The notes under the pieces are model-generated. The model was not told the origin of the DNA. It did not search any database and saw nothing but the letters and a program-made list of their open reading frames with translations. A program made the translations under genes and the position numbers. Shown piece after piece: positions 18,863 through 26,704 of a stretch of DNA of 64,000 nt. The stretch lies in NCBI RefSeq assembly GCF_000379765.1, contig NZ_KB903465.1, positions 124,001 to 188,000 of the forward strand, given 5' to 3'. How positions within the stretch are numbered: position 1 is the first letter of the stretch; each line of letters opens with the position of its first letter. This stretch comes from Flexithrix dorotheae DSM 6795 (GTDB lineage Bacteria; Bacteroidota; Bacteroidia; Cytophagales; Flammeovirgaceae).

Positions 18863-19342
18863 TCAATTCATTCTTATCCGAACTTTTCTTGTGCTGTAAT
18901 CTATTTTAAAGCCATAAGTTTTCATGGTATCAGCACCAATAATCCCATTAATTTTTATGTTTGTACGTTCAAAAGTTGAATTTACAATTGGGGAAATATC
19001 ATAGGTTACGTAGGGTGTTACGATTTCCTTCCCTACCAGGTGAAGCTTCACATTATAGGCATTTTTCATTCTTACCCGGGTGTTTCCAAATCCGGTAAAT
19101 TCCAAATTAGGATTGTGCTTTTCCAAAATTCCAAAACCATACTTTTTCTGATCTTTTAAATGAACAATCGTTCTGTCAGAACCTGTATCTAAAAGTAAAT
19201 ATGCTTTTTTTCCATTAATTACCCCTTCCACAATTGGTTTATCATCCAGGCTGATAATATCCAAATAAAAATAATCCACATCGGAGGAATTTTCCACGAC
19301 AGGAAAAAAGACTACCCAAAAAAAAGAAAATAAAGCCATCAT
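18863..19342 (-). CDS. Retropepsin-like aspartyl protease family protein
   Basis: 159 residues. A hydrophobic N terminus (about residues 1-17) suggests a signal peptide or membrane anchor. The catalytic motif LLLDTGSDRTIVH matches the D-T-G active site of clan AA aspartic proteases. The C-terminal IIGADTMKTYGFKIDYSTR is the matching hydrophobic-hydrophobic-Gly element and strand. Single-domain proteins of this type act as homodimers, each chain giving one DTG. It lies 355 bp upstream of the giant T9SS protein on the same strand, and processing of surface proteins is conceivable but unproven. The fold call is good; its substrate is unknown and many family members are uncharacterised. Confidence 0.75.
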   Translation of the reverse strand: MMALFSFFWVVFFPVVENSSDVDYFYLDIISLDDKPIVEGVINGKKAYLLLDTGSDRTIVHLKDQKKYGFGILEKHNPNLEFTGFGNTRVRMKNAYNVKLHLVGKEIVTPYVTYDISPIVNSTFERTNIKINGIIGADTMKTYGFKIDYSTRKVRIRMN

Positions 19343-20013
19343 AATGTTAGTAATCTTTGGTTTACAAGCAAAAAATAAAACTTAACAACTGAAGTGGCCT
19401 TTATGAATTGAAATATACATTCATTTCAAAAGCCACCAATTAACTTTCCTATCCGTTGGAAAGGAGTTGTACATAGTTCAGTTTTGGAAAATTAAAGGAT
19501 TGTTGAAAGTTTGTGGTATTGTTATAATTCAACCTCTGGAATAGTATTTTTACAAAGGTTTAATATGCTTGTCAAAGGTAAATAGCCAAAACTCCCTAAG
19601 CTATCAGATATGAGCCAAAAAATACCGGAAATGTATCATCTTTACCTAAATGGTTAAATTGATGAGATTTTTAAAACTATTTATTAATCCCCTTTTTCCA
19701 TTTATAAATATCCATTGGACTTTCCTTTTGGGAATATTATTTCATCATATTTTTTTCATTTTAAACCTGATTACAAACCAATAATTTAAGGTTGGATGAA
19801 GTATTGAGTAGCCTATTTTCCCCTTTTTGCAGATGGAATAAATTAATGTAAAATAAAAAATGATACATTTGTAAACCATGGCTTTTCCATAGAAGTTAGG
19901 TAAAATCAATTAAAAAATAATTAAAAGCAGCTGTCTTTTTTATCCGTTTATATGAGTTGAAAAACATAAGCATCAAAATTACAGCTTCTTCTATCCAGCA
20001 CTTGGTTTAAAAA
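19343..20013. other. 671-bp divergent intergenic region
   Basis: AT-rich spacer between divergent genes. An imperfect hairpin at 19394-19436 has GTGGC and GCCAC at its ends. A 40-codon hydrophobic frame (19662-19784, plus strand, start MRFLKLFINPLF) could encode a small membrane peptide but has no other support. A -7-like box TACATTTG at 19864-19871 may belong to the gene at 20014, giving a leader of about 140 nt. Nothing else was recognised. Confidence 0.4.
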
Positions 20014-21867
20014 ATGAAATTTCAAATTATCATTATCGGGATAATATTTCTTTTTATCTCAATATCAGGAAGTTATTCACAAGTCAGAACAAAAGTAGCT
20101 CTTACCAAAGTGAGTAAATTAACTCATAAAATAATTACTCCACATACAGATAAAAAGGAACAGGTTAAAGCTATTTACGATTGGATTACTCATCATATAA
20201 AGTTAAGTACAAACCCGAGAAAAAAAGTCTTTTCAGACCCACACAAAGTAATTCAAAAGAGAAAAACCAACCAGCTAGGATTTTCCAACCTTTTCCATCA
20301 GATGTGTCAGGTTGCCGGAATTCCATCTCTGCAAGTACAAGGTTATTCTAAATCTCATTTCATGCCTTATAAATACCGGGCAATAAATTCCTTCCATTAT
20401 TGGAATCTCATAAAAATTGAGTCAAAGTGGTATGCAGTTGATGCAACTTTTGGAAGTGGTGATTTAAAATACAGAACAAATTTCATCAAAACTAAAATTT
20501 TTAAGCAGCCCCACTTTTCACAGAAAATCAAATTCATTCGAAATCCATCGGAAGAATATTTTTGTCCATCTCCAGATATTCTGAATGAAACGCATATTCC
20601 AAATATCCCCGAATTTCAACTTACATTAGATCCCCGACCTGTAAATCCATTGTTTGAAATTGATTCCACTGCTCATCTCTCACCAATTAATTATACTGAT
20701 TTAATCGAAAAGTTTTACAATACGACTTTGTGGAGGCAAAAACAAATTGAAGGGAATAAGGCATCCGAATTTAATCCTATAAACCATTTTGATTTGGCTT
20801 TGACACACTTTGAATATTGTGACTTTCACTTTCAGGAAGGAGCTACTGATGACATCAAATTTTTAAATGCACTTAAAGTAAAGATTGATTCTGCGAGTAT
20901 ACTTTTCAGAAATCATTTGGATGAAATTAATCGGGTACATAAGGAGTACTTATTGGATTATGGAGATATGAACAGAAATGTTTCAAGGATAAATTCAAGA
21001 CTGGAAAGTACCACCAGTATTGTAGAAAGCCATATTGGATTAGCTTTCAAAAATAATGACCGGGCAAATGGGTTTCAGATTAAAACAGAAGAACTGGAAA
21101 ACCTTATTCAAAATTGGAAATATGCAGGGTCTGGCCCAAAAAAACCGAACCCACAACAATTAAATAAACTGAAACAACAAATCTCCGAGTATGACAAACA
21201 ACTCAGTATTTTTAATGATTCAATCCAGAGAATTGAATACGAATGCGAGCTCAATCACGATTCTATTATAAACCTTCAACTTCTATCTCTTCACCATATT
21301 CATGAAATCAATTCCCAATTTTCACTTTTAAATGTGGAGATGGAACATCGTTTTCTCCCTAAAACCAAATCTTTAATTTCGGTAACAGATAGTTTAATAA
21401 CCCTATTAAATACAAGAGAGAAGGATATTTCCAGGATGAATAATATTTTCAGAAAAAATTCAAACAAACTTTTTCAATACCTTAAGAAAAAAGAAGTAAT
21501 CGCTAGCAAATATCGGAATATTATAAGACGATGGAGTTTTGATGAATTGAAAAACAAAGACTTTAAACTGAACATCAAAGAGTTTGAAGATCGACTTATA
21601 AATGATTACTTAATCTTTCAAAGAAATTTAAAACAAATGACTTCCTGGTTCAATGAACAAAAAGCTTTTTGCCAGACAGCCGGGAAGGATCTGCTATGGG
21701 GAAAAAGTAAATATGAAAAATTCAATATAGTTTATCCCCATTTTTTATCCTTTATCGCTATTCGGGAAAACAATTATTTCTCAGAGGAATTGGAATTAGC
21801 CAAAATGATGATCTCCAAATCAAGTGCTTTACAAAGAAGCATAGGCAGGAAGACCCCAACAAAATGA
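20014..21867 (+). CDS. Secreted transglutaminase-fold protein lacking the usual catalytic Cys, with coiled-coil C terminus
   Basis: 617 residues. Signal peptide about 1-22 (ends SGSYSQ). Residues 45-150 match a transglutaminase-like domain: VKAIYDWITHHI, GFSNLFHQMCQVAGIPS, then HYWNLIKI with His128 and VDATFGSG with Asp143. In active relatives the nucleophile sits in a motif like V-C-x-G-Y-S just before the SNLF helix; here that stretch reads N-Q-L-G-F-S, placing Gln87 at the cysteine position. Cys98 lies in the following helix and is not the usual site. The rest (about 220-600) is Lys/Glu/Ile-rich helix and likely coiled coil. I infer a non-enzymatic binding or scaffold protein in the periplasm or outer envelope. 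Divergent from the protease gene and 144 bp upstream of the GntR gene. Confidence 0.75.
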   Translation: MKFQIIIIGIIFLFISISGSYSQVRTKVALTKVSKLTHKIITPHTDKKEQVKAIYDWITHHIKLSTNPRKKVFSDPHKVIQKRKTNQLGFSNLFHQMCQVAGIPSLQVQGYSKSHFMPYKYRAINSFHYWNLIKIESKWYAVDATFGSGDLKYRTNFIKTKIFKQPHFSQKIKFIRNPSEEYFCPSPDILNETHIPNIPEFQLTLDPRPVNPLFEIDSTAHLSPINYTDLIEKFYNTTLWRQKQIEGNKASEFNPINHFDLALTHFEYCDFHFQEGATDDIKFLNALKVKIDSASILFRNHLDEINRVHKEYLLDYGDMNRNVSRINSRLESTTSIVESHIGLAFKNNDRANGFQIKTEELENLIQNWKYAGSGPKKPNPQQLNKLKQQISEYDKQLSIFNDSIQRIEYECELNHDSIINLQLLSLHHIHEINSQFSLLNVEMEHRFLPKTKSLISVTDSLITLLNTREKDISRMNNIFRKNSNKLFQYLKKKEVIASKYRNIIRRWSFDELKNKDFKLNIKEFEDRLINDYLIFQRNLKQMTSWFNEQKAFCQTAGKDLLWGKSKYEKFNIVYPHFLSFIAIRENNYFSEELELAKMMISKSSALQRSIGRKTPTK

Positions 21868-21962
21868 AACCTTTACACTTGTATACTCATGTGCAAGAAA
21901 AGCAAATTCAAAACAAGCCTTAGAAACAATTAAGAGGCATTATTAAAAATTCAATAAATTAA

Positions 21963-21994
21963 CTTGTATATACAGGATAAAAAATATACCTTTG
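21963..21994 (+). promoter_or_regulatory. Promoter of the GntR gene, which fixes its start
   Basis: A -7 box TACCTTTG at 21987-21994 fits TAnnTTTG exactly. A weaker -33 element CTTG lies 20 bases upstream at 21963-21966. Transcription would begin near 22001, downstream of the in-frame TTG at 21964, so translation should start at the ATG at 22012. Confidence 0.55.
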
Positions 21995-22011
21995 GCTCAT
22001 ATTCATACAAA

Positions 22012-22728
22012 ATGTCAGATTTACCTCAATATAAAAAGCTCCAGCACCTAATTAAAAAACAAATACTTTCGGGTGTTTACAAAGAAGGAGATTTGTTGCC
22101 TTCTGAGAATGAACTTAGTACTATTCATGAACTGAATAGAGCTACGGTTCGTCAGGCATTAAGTGAATTAGTGAAGGATGGGTATATCTACAAACACAAG
22201 GGCAAAGGGAGTATAGTTAGCTCCAGAAGGCAAACACTTGGACTTCTTTCATTTAAAGGTTTTTCCGAAGTAGTTGGCCAGACCACTCATGCTATTAAAA
22301 ATAAAGAATTGAAAAAGCCTTATTTAACCAAATGGGATGATCAGTTCTTTTATGAATTAACTGATATAGAAAAAGCTGCAGGCTGTATTTGCCTGGAAAG
22401 GTTAAGGATGGTTGATGAGGACCCGGTAATGTTAGAATTTACTTATATTCCAAACCTGAATTTACCCAGATTTGTAAGTAAACCTTTAATCAACAATTCC
22501 CTTTTCGATACTTTGCTTAATAATTATCAAATAGAAGTGATTAATCTGGAGCAGGACATCAGGGCAATTGCAGCGGATGAAGAAATAGCCGGTTTATTGC
22601 AGACCGAAGAGGAAAGTCCGATTCTTCATATTTTCAGGAGGTACCGTACGAATAGAGATGGCTTGTTTATATACAGTTCTTTATACTGTAATACAGAGCA
22701 ATATTCTATTGGAAGTATTTTTAACTAA
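22012..22728 (+). CDS. GntR-family transcriptional regulator with UTRA domain
   Basis: 238 residues from the ATG at 22012. The frame stays open to a TTG at 21964, but that start would lie inside the promoter. Residues about 5-70 are the GntR winged helix: YKKLQHLIKKQILSG, EGDLLPSENELS, NRATVRQALSELVKDG and YKHKGKGSIV. Residues about 90-235 fit a UTRA ligand domain (LERLRMVDEDPVMLE, EEESPILHIFRRYRTNRDG, FIYSSLYCN). UTRA regulators usually bind a sugar phosphate or related metabolite and repress neighbouring catabolic genes. The downstream GH9-like, deoC and sugar-kinase genes are the natural targets, but this is inferred from position only. Confidence 0.88.
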   Translation: MSDLPQYKKLQHLIKKQILSGVYKEGDLLPSENELSTIHELNRATVRQALSELVKDGYIYKHKGKGSIVSSRRQTLGLLSFKGFSEVVGQTTHAIKNKELKKPYLTKWDDQFFYELTDIEKAAGCICLERLRMVDEDPVMLEFTYIPNLNLPRFVSKPLINNSLFDTLLNNYQIEVINLEQDIRAIAADEEIAGLLQTEEESPILHIFRRYRTNRDGLFIYSSLYCNTEQYSIGSIFN

Positions 22729-23030
22729 GAATAAAAATATTGTAAGAAAAGCGATTCCAAAAACTTAAACTAGAATTAAAGTAAAAAAATGATTTTTGAC
22801 TAAGAATATTTATAGGTATTTATTTTAGTAAAGTTGAAAAAATTAAATCCGGATTTATACGCCATTATTTTTGACCAAGAAGATGCGTTTTTGAGGAGCA
22901 TAGCAGCGTTAGGCAACAAAAAAACAAAGACCTATTGGGCAAAAAGAACAAGTAGAAAACGGATGTTATTATTTTATCTTTACTTAACTTGGACACCTGA
23001 ATTTAAATACCAGACATAATTATTTGAAAT
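22729..23030. other. 302-bp region between regulator and GH9 genes
   Basis: AT-rich. It includes a TTG-started 61-codon frame (22834-23019) that I do not accept as a gene: it has no ATG and a composition unlike its neighbours. The promoter of the downstream operon probably lies here; TTTTTGAC near 22794 followed by T/A-rich sequence is suggestive but not an exact match. Confidence 0.35.
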
Positions 23031-24809
23031 ATGAAAAACAGACCCAACGTATTCTTAAATCATGTAGGCTTTTTGTGTGATGCCAGGAAGATAGTCACCA
23101 TAGAGGATTGTGAAGCTACTGAATTCACCATTCAGAACATGAGTCTTCATACAGCCGAATCTTTAGGTGGCTATGAAAACTGGCAAACAGTGTATACCGG
23201 GCCACTAAAAAAAGTTCAAAATCATTTGGGAACATTTCTACAGGGCGATTTTACAGATTTTACCCAACCAGGTTTATTTAGAATTTTCCTTCCCGATGGG
23301 ATAGGTCATTCTTACCAGTTTTTAATTACAGATGGTGCCTTTTCCCGATTACCAAGGCTTTTTCTGGACCATATTCACAACTGGAGATCGGGAAATTTTG
23401 AAAACGAATGGAGAGGACCTATAAATGCAGATGATGGCATCAGGTCAGATAATGGCGAATATATTGATGCTTCAGGAGGTTGGAATGATGCAGGAGATTT
23501 GAGGAAATGGATGACTATGACCAATCTGCCAGCTATTGGTTTTTTAGATATTCACGAAAGACTGGGATTAAAATGGAATCACTTTGCGGAGGAAAACGTA
23601 ACCGATAACGACCTGATCACAGAAACCATTTGGGGAGTGAAATTCATCCTTAAAATGCAAGACCCTGATACAGGGATGATTTTTGAAGAATTGGGTGCTG
23701 GTGGCGAAGGACGAAAACAACCGGGCATGAGCTGGTGGTATGAGAATCATTCTGGCTGTTATGCAGATAACTCCCAAAACCACTTTACTGATAACAAAGT
23801 ACAATCAGGAGATGAAAGAAGGGTAAGGGTGCAGTATAATCCAATTGTACAATATATTAATTCATACATTTTACTTAGGGCCGCCAAAGCTTTAAAAGCT
23901 TATGATCCTGAACTGGCTGAAACCTGTATAAAAGCTGCTTTCAGGGTGTGGGATTTTATCCAAACTAAAAAGGATGAAGATCCTTTACATACCTGGACCT
24001 CGGTGAGATCCTGGAGATTATGTGCCGGAATAGAGTTCCATCTGGCAGGAAAAATCCCTATGGAAGAGGTAACAGTGATGCTTGATGAATTAATTGACCT
24101 GCAAAGTGAAGAATACGGATTTTGGTTTATGGATGCTAAAAAAGATGATCCTTACCGGGCAATTCTACACTCAGCACAACCTATTATCGGGCAGGCGCAG
24201 TTTATGGAATATTTCCCCGATCATCCTGTAGTAGAAAAATGCAGAAAATCTATTCTCATCTGTTGGGAAAAGTATGTGCAATACATCACGAAAACCAACC
24301 CATTTGGCATAATTCCTCTGGGTTGTTATTTCAAACCTGCAACCGAAATAGATGTTTACAGAGATTTGGATAACGGTTTAAAATTCAGGTTTTATTTGCC
24401 TCCAAATTCTCCACAAAGAATCACGCATGGCCTTGCCGGTCACTGGACTAGTTGGTCGCATGGGTTAGCACTTGCCGGAAAGGTTTTGGGAGATAATGAG
24501 ATGACTCAGGCTTCCTGGGATCAGCTTTACTGGCTGCTGGGCAATAATCAGCTAAACAGTTGTCTGGTTTCGGGAATTGGGTATAATACCCCCATGCCGC
24601 ACAGCAGGTTTTTGGGCACAGATGTAGGAGGATTTTGTGTAGGGCCCAGAGGCGAAGAAGAAGACGAAATATTTATAGATATGGATGCCAGAGCGGATTG
24701 GAGCAGTACAGAATACTGGAATTGCCCCTTATCGAATACGTTAATGGCATTTTCAATTTTATTACCAAAAGAAATAAAAACGGAAAGGAAAGTGGGATAT
24801 ATTGGCTAA
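23031..24809 (+). CDS. Glycoside hydrolase family 9-like protein, no signal peptide
   Basis: 592 residues. Residues about 5-105 resemble the N-terminal Ig-like domain of GH9 enzymes (VFLNHVGFL near the start, LFRIFLP). The rest is the (alpha/alpha)6 barrel, with the hallmark GGWNDAGD at 149-156, whose aspartates activate water in GH9. A C-terminal WSSTEYWNCPL contains the likely proton-donor Glu. GH9 enzymes cleave beta-1,4-glucans or act as exo-glucosidases or glucosaminidases. The N terminus (MKNRPNVFLN) has no signal peptide or lipobox, so the enzyme is probably cytoplasmic and acts on imported oligosaccharides. It is first in a row with deoC, a Dabb protein and a PfkB kinase, downstream of a GntR regulator. 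The family is clear; the substrate is not. Confidence 0.82.
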   Translation: MKNRPNVFLNHVGFLCDARKIVTIEDCEATEFTIQNMSLHTAESLGGYENWQTVYTGPLKKVQNHLGTFLQGDFTDFTQPGLFRIFLPDGIGHSYQFLITDGAFSRLPRLFLDHIHNWRSGNFENEWRGPINADDGIRSDNGEYIDASGGWNDAGDLRKWMTMTNLPAIGFLDIHERLGLKWNHFAEENVTDNDLITETIWGVKFILKMQDPDTGMIFEELGAGGEGRKQPGMSWWYENHSGCYADNSQNHFTDNKVQSGDERRVRVQYNPIVQYINSYILLRAAKALKAYDPELAETCIKAAFRVWDFIQTKKDEDPLHTWTSVRSWRLCAGIEFHLAGKIPMEEVTVMLDELIDLQSEEYGFWFMDAKKDDPYRAILHSAQPIIGQAQFMEYFPDHPVVEKCRKSILICWEKYVQYITKTNPFGIIPLGCYFKPATEIDVYRDLDNGLKFRFYLPPNSPQRITHGLAGHWTSWSHGLALAGKVLGDNEMTQASWDQLYWLLGNNQLNSCLVSGIGYNTPMPHSRFLGTDVGGFCVGPRGEEEDEIFIDMDARADWSSTEYWNCPLSNTLMAFSILLPKEIKTERKVGYIG

Positions 24810-24893
24810 CAACTATTTGCCCACCATCATCACTACTTTTCCGGTTTTGAATCAGAGTGCATTTATTTAAAACTAAATATAAATTCAATTAAA

Positions 24894-25658
24894 ATGGACA
24901 AAGTAACCGAACTGTCAAAAATGATTGACCACTCTTTGCTTCACCCCACCATGACGGATGAAGATTTAATAAAAGGGTGTGAAATTGCTAAAAAGTATAA
25001 TGCGGCATCAGTATGTATTAAGCCTTATGCAATAAAACTGGCAGTTGAAGAATTGAAAGGTAGTGATGTTTTGGTGGGTACTGTTATTGGTTTTCCACAA
25101 GGAAATTCTACTGTAGCCATCAAGGTAGCGGAGACCAAACAAGCCTGCCTGGACGGAGCAGTAGAAATTGATATGGTGGTAAATATCGGAAAAGTGTTGC
25201 AGGAAGACTGGGATTATATAGAAGCTGAAGTGAAAGCCGTTTGCGAAGAAACCCACAAGCATGGTGCAATTCTAAAAGTGATTTTTGAAAATGATTTCCT
25301 TCCTGAAGACAAATTCAAAATCAAATTATGCGAAATCTGTACTAAAGTTGGAGCCGACTTTGTAAAAACTTCAACTGGTTATGGTTTTGTAAAAGGAGAT
25401 GATGGAAAATATTCTTATCAGGGAGCTACTCATGCCGATTTAAAATTAATGAGAAAGCATTCTGGTCCAGAGGTGCAGGTAAAAGCTGCCGGAGGGGTAA
25501 GAACACTTGATGATTTAATTGCAGTAAAAGAATTAGGAGTAACCAGAGTTGGGGCTACAGCGACCATCGCCATGATTGAAGAAGCTAAAAAGCGATTCAC
25601 TGGCGATTATGATGCGGAAGCACAAGCCAACGCAGCCGGAGATACTTCAGGTTACTAA
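24894..25658 (+). CDS. deoC: Deoxyribose-phosphate aldolase
   Basis: 254 residues, a class I aldolase TIM barrel. The Schiff-base lysine is in FVKTSTGYG, and the second active-site lysine is in VKAAGGVRT. IDMVVNIG and the opening LSKMIDHSLLHPT are also family marks. It cleaves 2-deoxyribose-5-phosphate to glyceraldehyde-3-phosphate and acetaldehyde in the cytoplasm. The gene starts 84 bp after the GH9-like gene and is followed by repeat-rich spacer. No other nucleoside catabolic genes (deoA, deoB, deoD) are nearby, so it may serve a sugar pathway here rather than nucleoside salvage. The enzyme assignment is firm. Confidence 0.95.
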   Translation: MDKVTELSKMIDHSLLHPTMTDEDLIKGCEIAKKYNAASVCIKPYAIKLAVEELKGSDVLVGTVIGFPQGNSTVAIKVAETKQACLDGAVEIDMVVNIGKVLQEDWDYIEAEVKAVCEETHKHGAILKVIFENDFLPEDKFKIKLCEICTKVGADFVKTSTGYGFVKGDDGKYSYQGATHADLKLMRKHSGPEVQVKAAGGVRTLDDLIAVKELGVTRVGATATIAMIEEAKKRFTGDYDAEAQANAAGDTSGY

Positions 25659-25682
25659 GAAAGGCTCTTGCGGGTAGAAAAA

Positions 25683-25930
25683 GGTTTCCTTGATCGACTA
25701 AAGGACAAAAAACTAATTAAATTGAAAATATTCCGTCAAGTATACAATTGTGCATATCTGATTTTTACGGTTAAAATCCTCCCCTTTATCCCCTCCAAAG
25801 GGGAAAAAGTAAATTTCCTCCTCAAAGGAGGGGGGTAGGGCGAGTGAAAAACAAGTATTAATTTATTTTTTAGACCCTAATTTTCAAAAATGTCCAGGAG
25901 TATGGTTTCCTTGATCGATTAAAGGACAAA
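25683..25930 (+). repeat. 27-bp direct repeat pair upstream of the Dabb gene
   Basis: Two copies, 25683-25709 and 25904-25930, differ at a single base (C or T after GATCGA). Each contains the near-palindrome TCCTTGATCGATTAAAGGA, with arms TCCTT and AAGGA around GATCGA. They flank the REP-like element at 25776-25846. They could be operators, recombination scars or a target-site-like duplication. Confidence 0.8.
25776..25846. repeat. REP-like palindromic repeat, copy 1
   Basis: A G/C-rich island with two nested hairpins (CCCCTCCAAAGGGG, and CCTCCTCAAAGGAGG). It is nearly identical to the reverse complement of 26563-26638. It lies 117 bp after the deoC stop and may stabilise or terminate the deoC transcript. 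Confidence 0.85.
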
Positions 25931-25981
25931 TTACTAAGAATTTGTAAATTGCCACTTCAAATTTTTAATTCAATTAAAACA

Positions 25982-26392
25982 ATGAAAAGAAGACCTTTTT
26001 TTACCGCATTTACAGGATTATTAACCGGAGCAGGATTATTTGCTTTTCCTTCATGGGCTAAAATTAAACCTAACAAAAAGATTCCGGGTGGTTTTATTCA
26101 CCATGTATTTTTCTGGTTTAAAGAGCCTGATAATAAAGAAAAAAATGATGCTTTTTTAAAGAGCTTAACTTCATTTTTAGATGAAGTGGATGAGATTATG
26201 GCTTCTCATGTAGGGCTTCCGGCTAATACTCCAAGAGAAGTGGTAGATAACTCCTATACCGTTTCCCTAATTGTAACTTTTAAAGATAAAGCCGCTCATG
26301 ATGCTTATCAGGAGCATCCTGCGCACAAAAGATTTATTAAAGAATCATCGGATATCTGGGAGAAAGTCCAGATTTATGATGTGGTAAGTTAA
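25982..26392 (+). CDS. Exported Dabb (stress-responsive A/B barrel) domain protein
   Basis: 136 residues from the ATG at 25982; an in-frame TTG at 25949 would put a tail before the signal peptide. The N terminus MKRRPFFTAFTGLL plus a hydrophobic run ending FPSWAK looks like a signal, with an RRxFF pair that could route it to Tat. The domain begins IHHVFFWFKEP and includes FLDEVDEIMASHVG, YTVSLIVTFKDKAAHDAYQ and HPAHKRFI, typical of the dimeric ferredoxin-like Dabb fold. Family members include plant stress proteins and sugar- or aromatic-pathway enzymes, and no function is implied by the domain alone. Flanked on both sides by inverted copies of a REP-like repeat. Confidence 0.8.
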   Translation: MKRRPFFTAFTGLLTGAGLFAFPSWAKIKPNKKIPGGFIHHVFFWFKEPDNKEKNDAFLKSLTSFLDEVDEIMASHVGLPANTPREVVDNSYTVSLIVTFKDKAAHDAYQEHPAHKRFIKESSDIWEKVQIYDVVS

Positions 26393-26562
26393 AGCTGATT
26401 TGGGGTTGAGTTTTTCTCAACCTCTCATTTCGCTAATTTTGTAGCTTTTTCAGGATTTATTGGTTGTTGATTTAATGTTTCTTAGGCATGAACTTCTTTT
26501 GTTTTATTGCCATCAATTAATGGACTAGTTTCATTAAATCCGTAGGAACAAAACCAATTTTA

Positions 26563-26638
26563 CCTATTCCTCTCCCTTTCCTCCTCAATTGAGGAGGAAA
26601 TTTAATCTTCCCCTTTGGAGGAGAGAAAGGGGAGGTTA
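26563..26638. repeat. REP-like palindromic repeat, copy 2 (inverted relative to copy 1)
   Basis: Contains TTTCCTCCTCAATTGAGG and CCCCTTTGGAGG. Its reverse complement matches 25776-25846 along almost its whole length apart from a few substitutions and small indels. The two copies bracket the Dabb gene in opposite orientation. The rest of the 26393-26704 gap holds nothing I recognise. Confidence 0.85.
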
Positions 26639-26704
26639 TTTAGCCCAACCTCCTGAAATAGTTTCCAAAATTGGCCTAAATCCAGCTTTATAATTAAATT
26701 GAAA

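Noticed and set aside
22834-23019. TTG-started 61-codon frame before the GH9 gene
   Set aside because: No ATG, no start signal, and composition differs from neighbours; it overlaps the likely promoter region.
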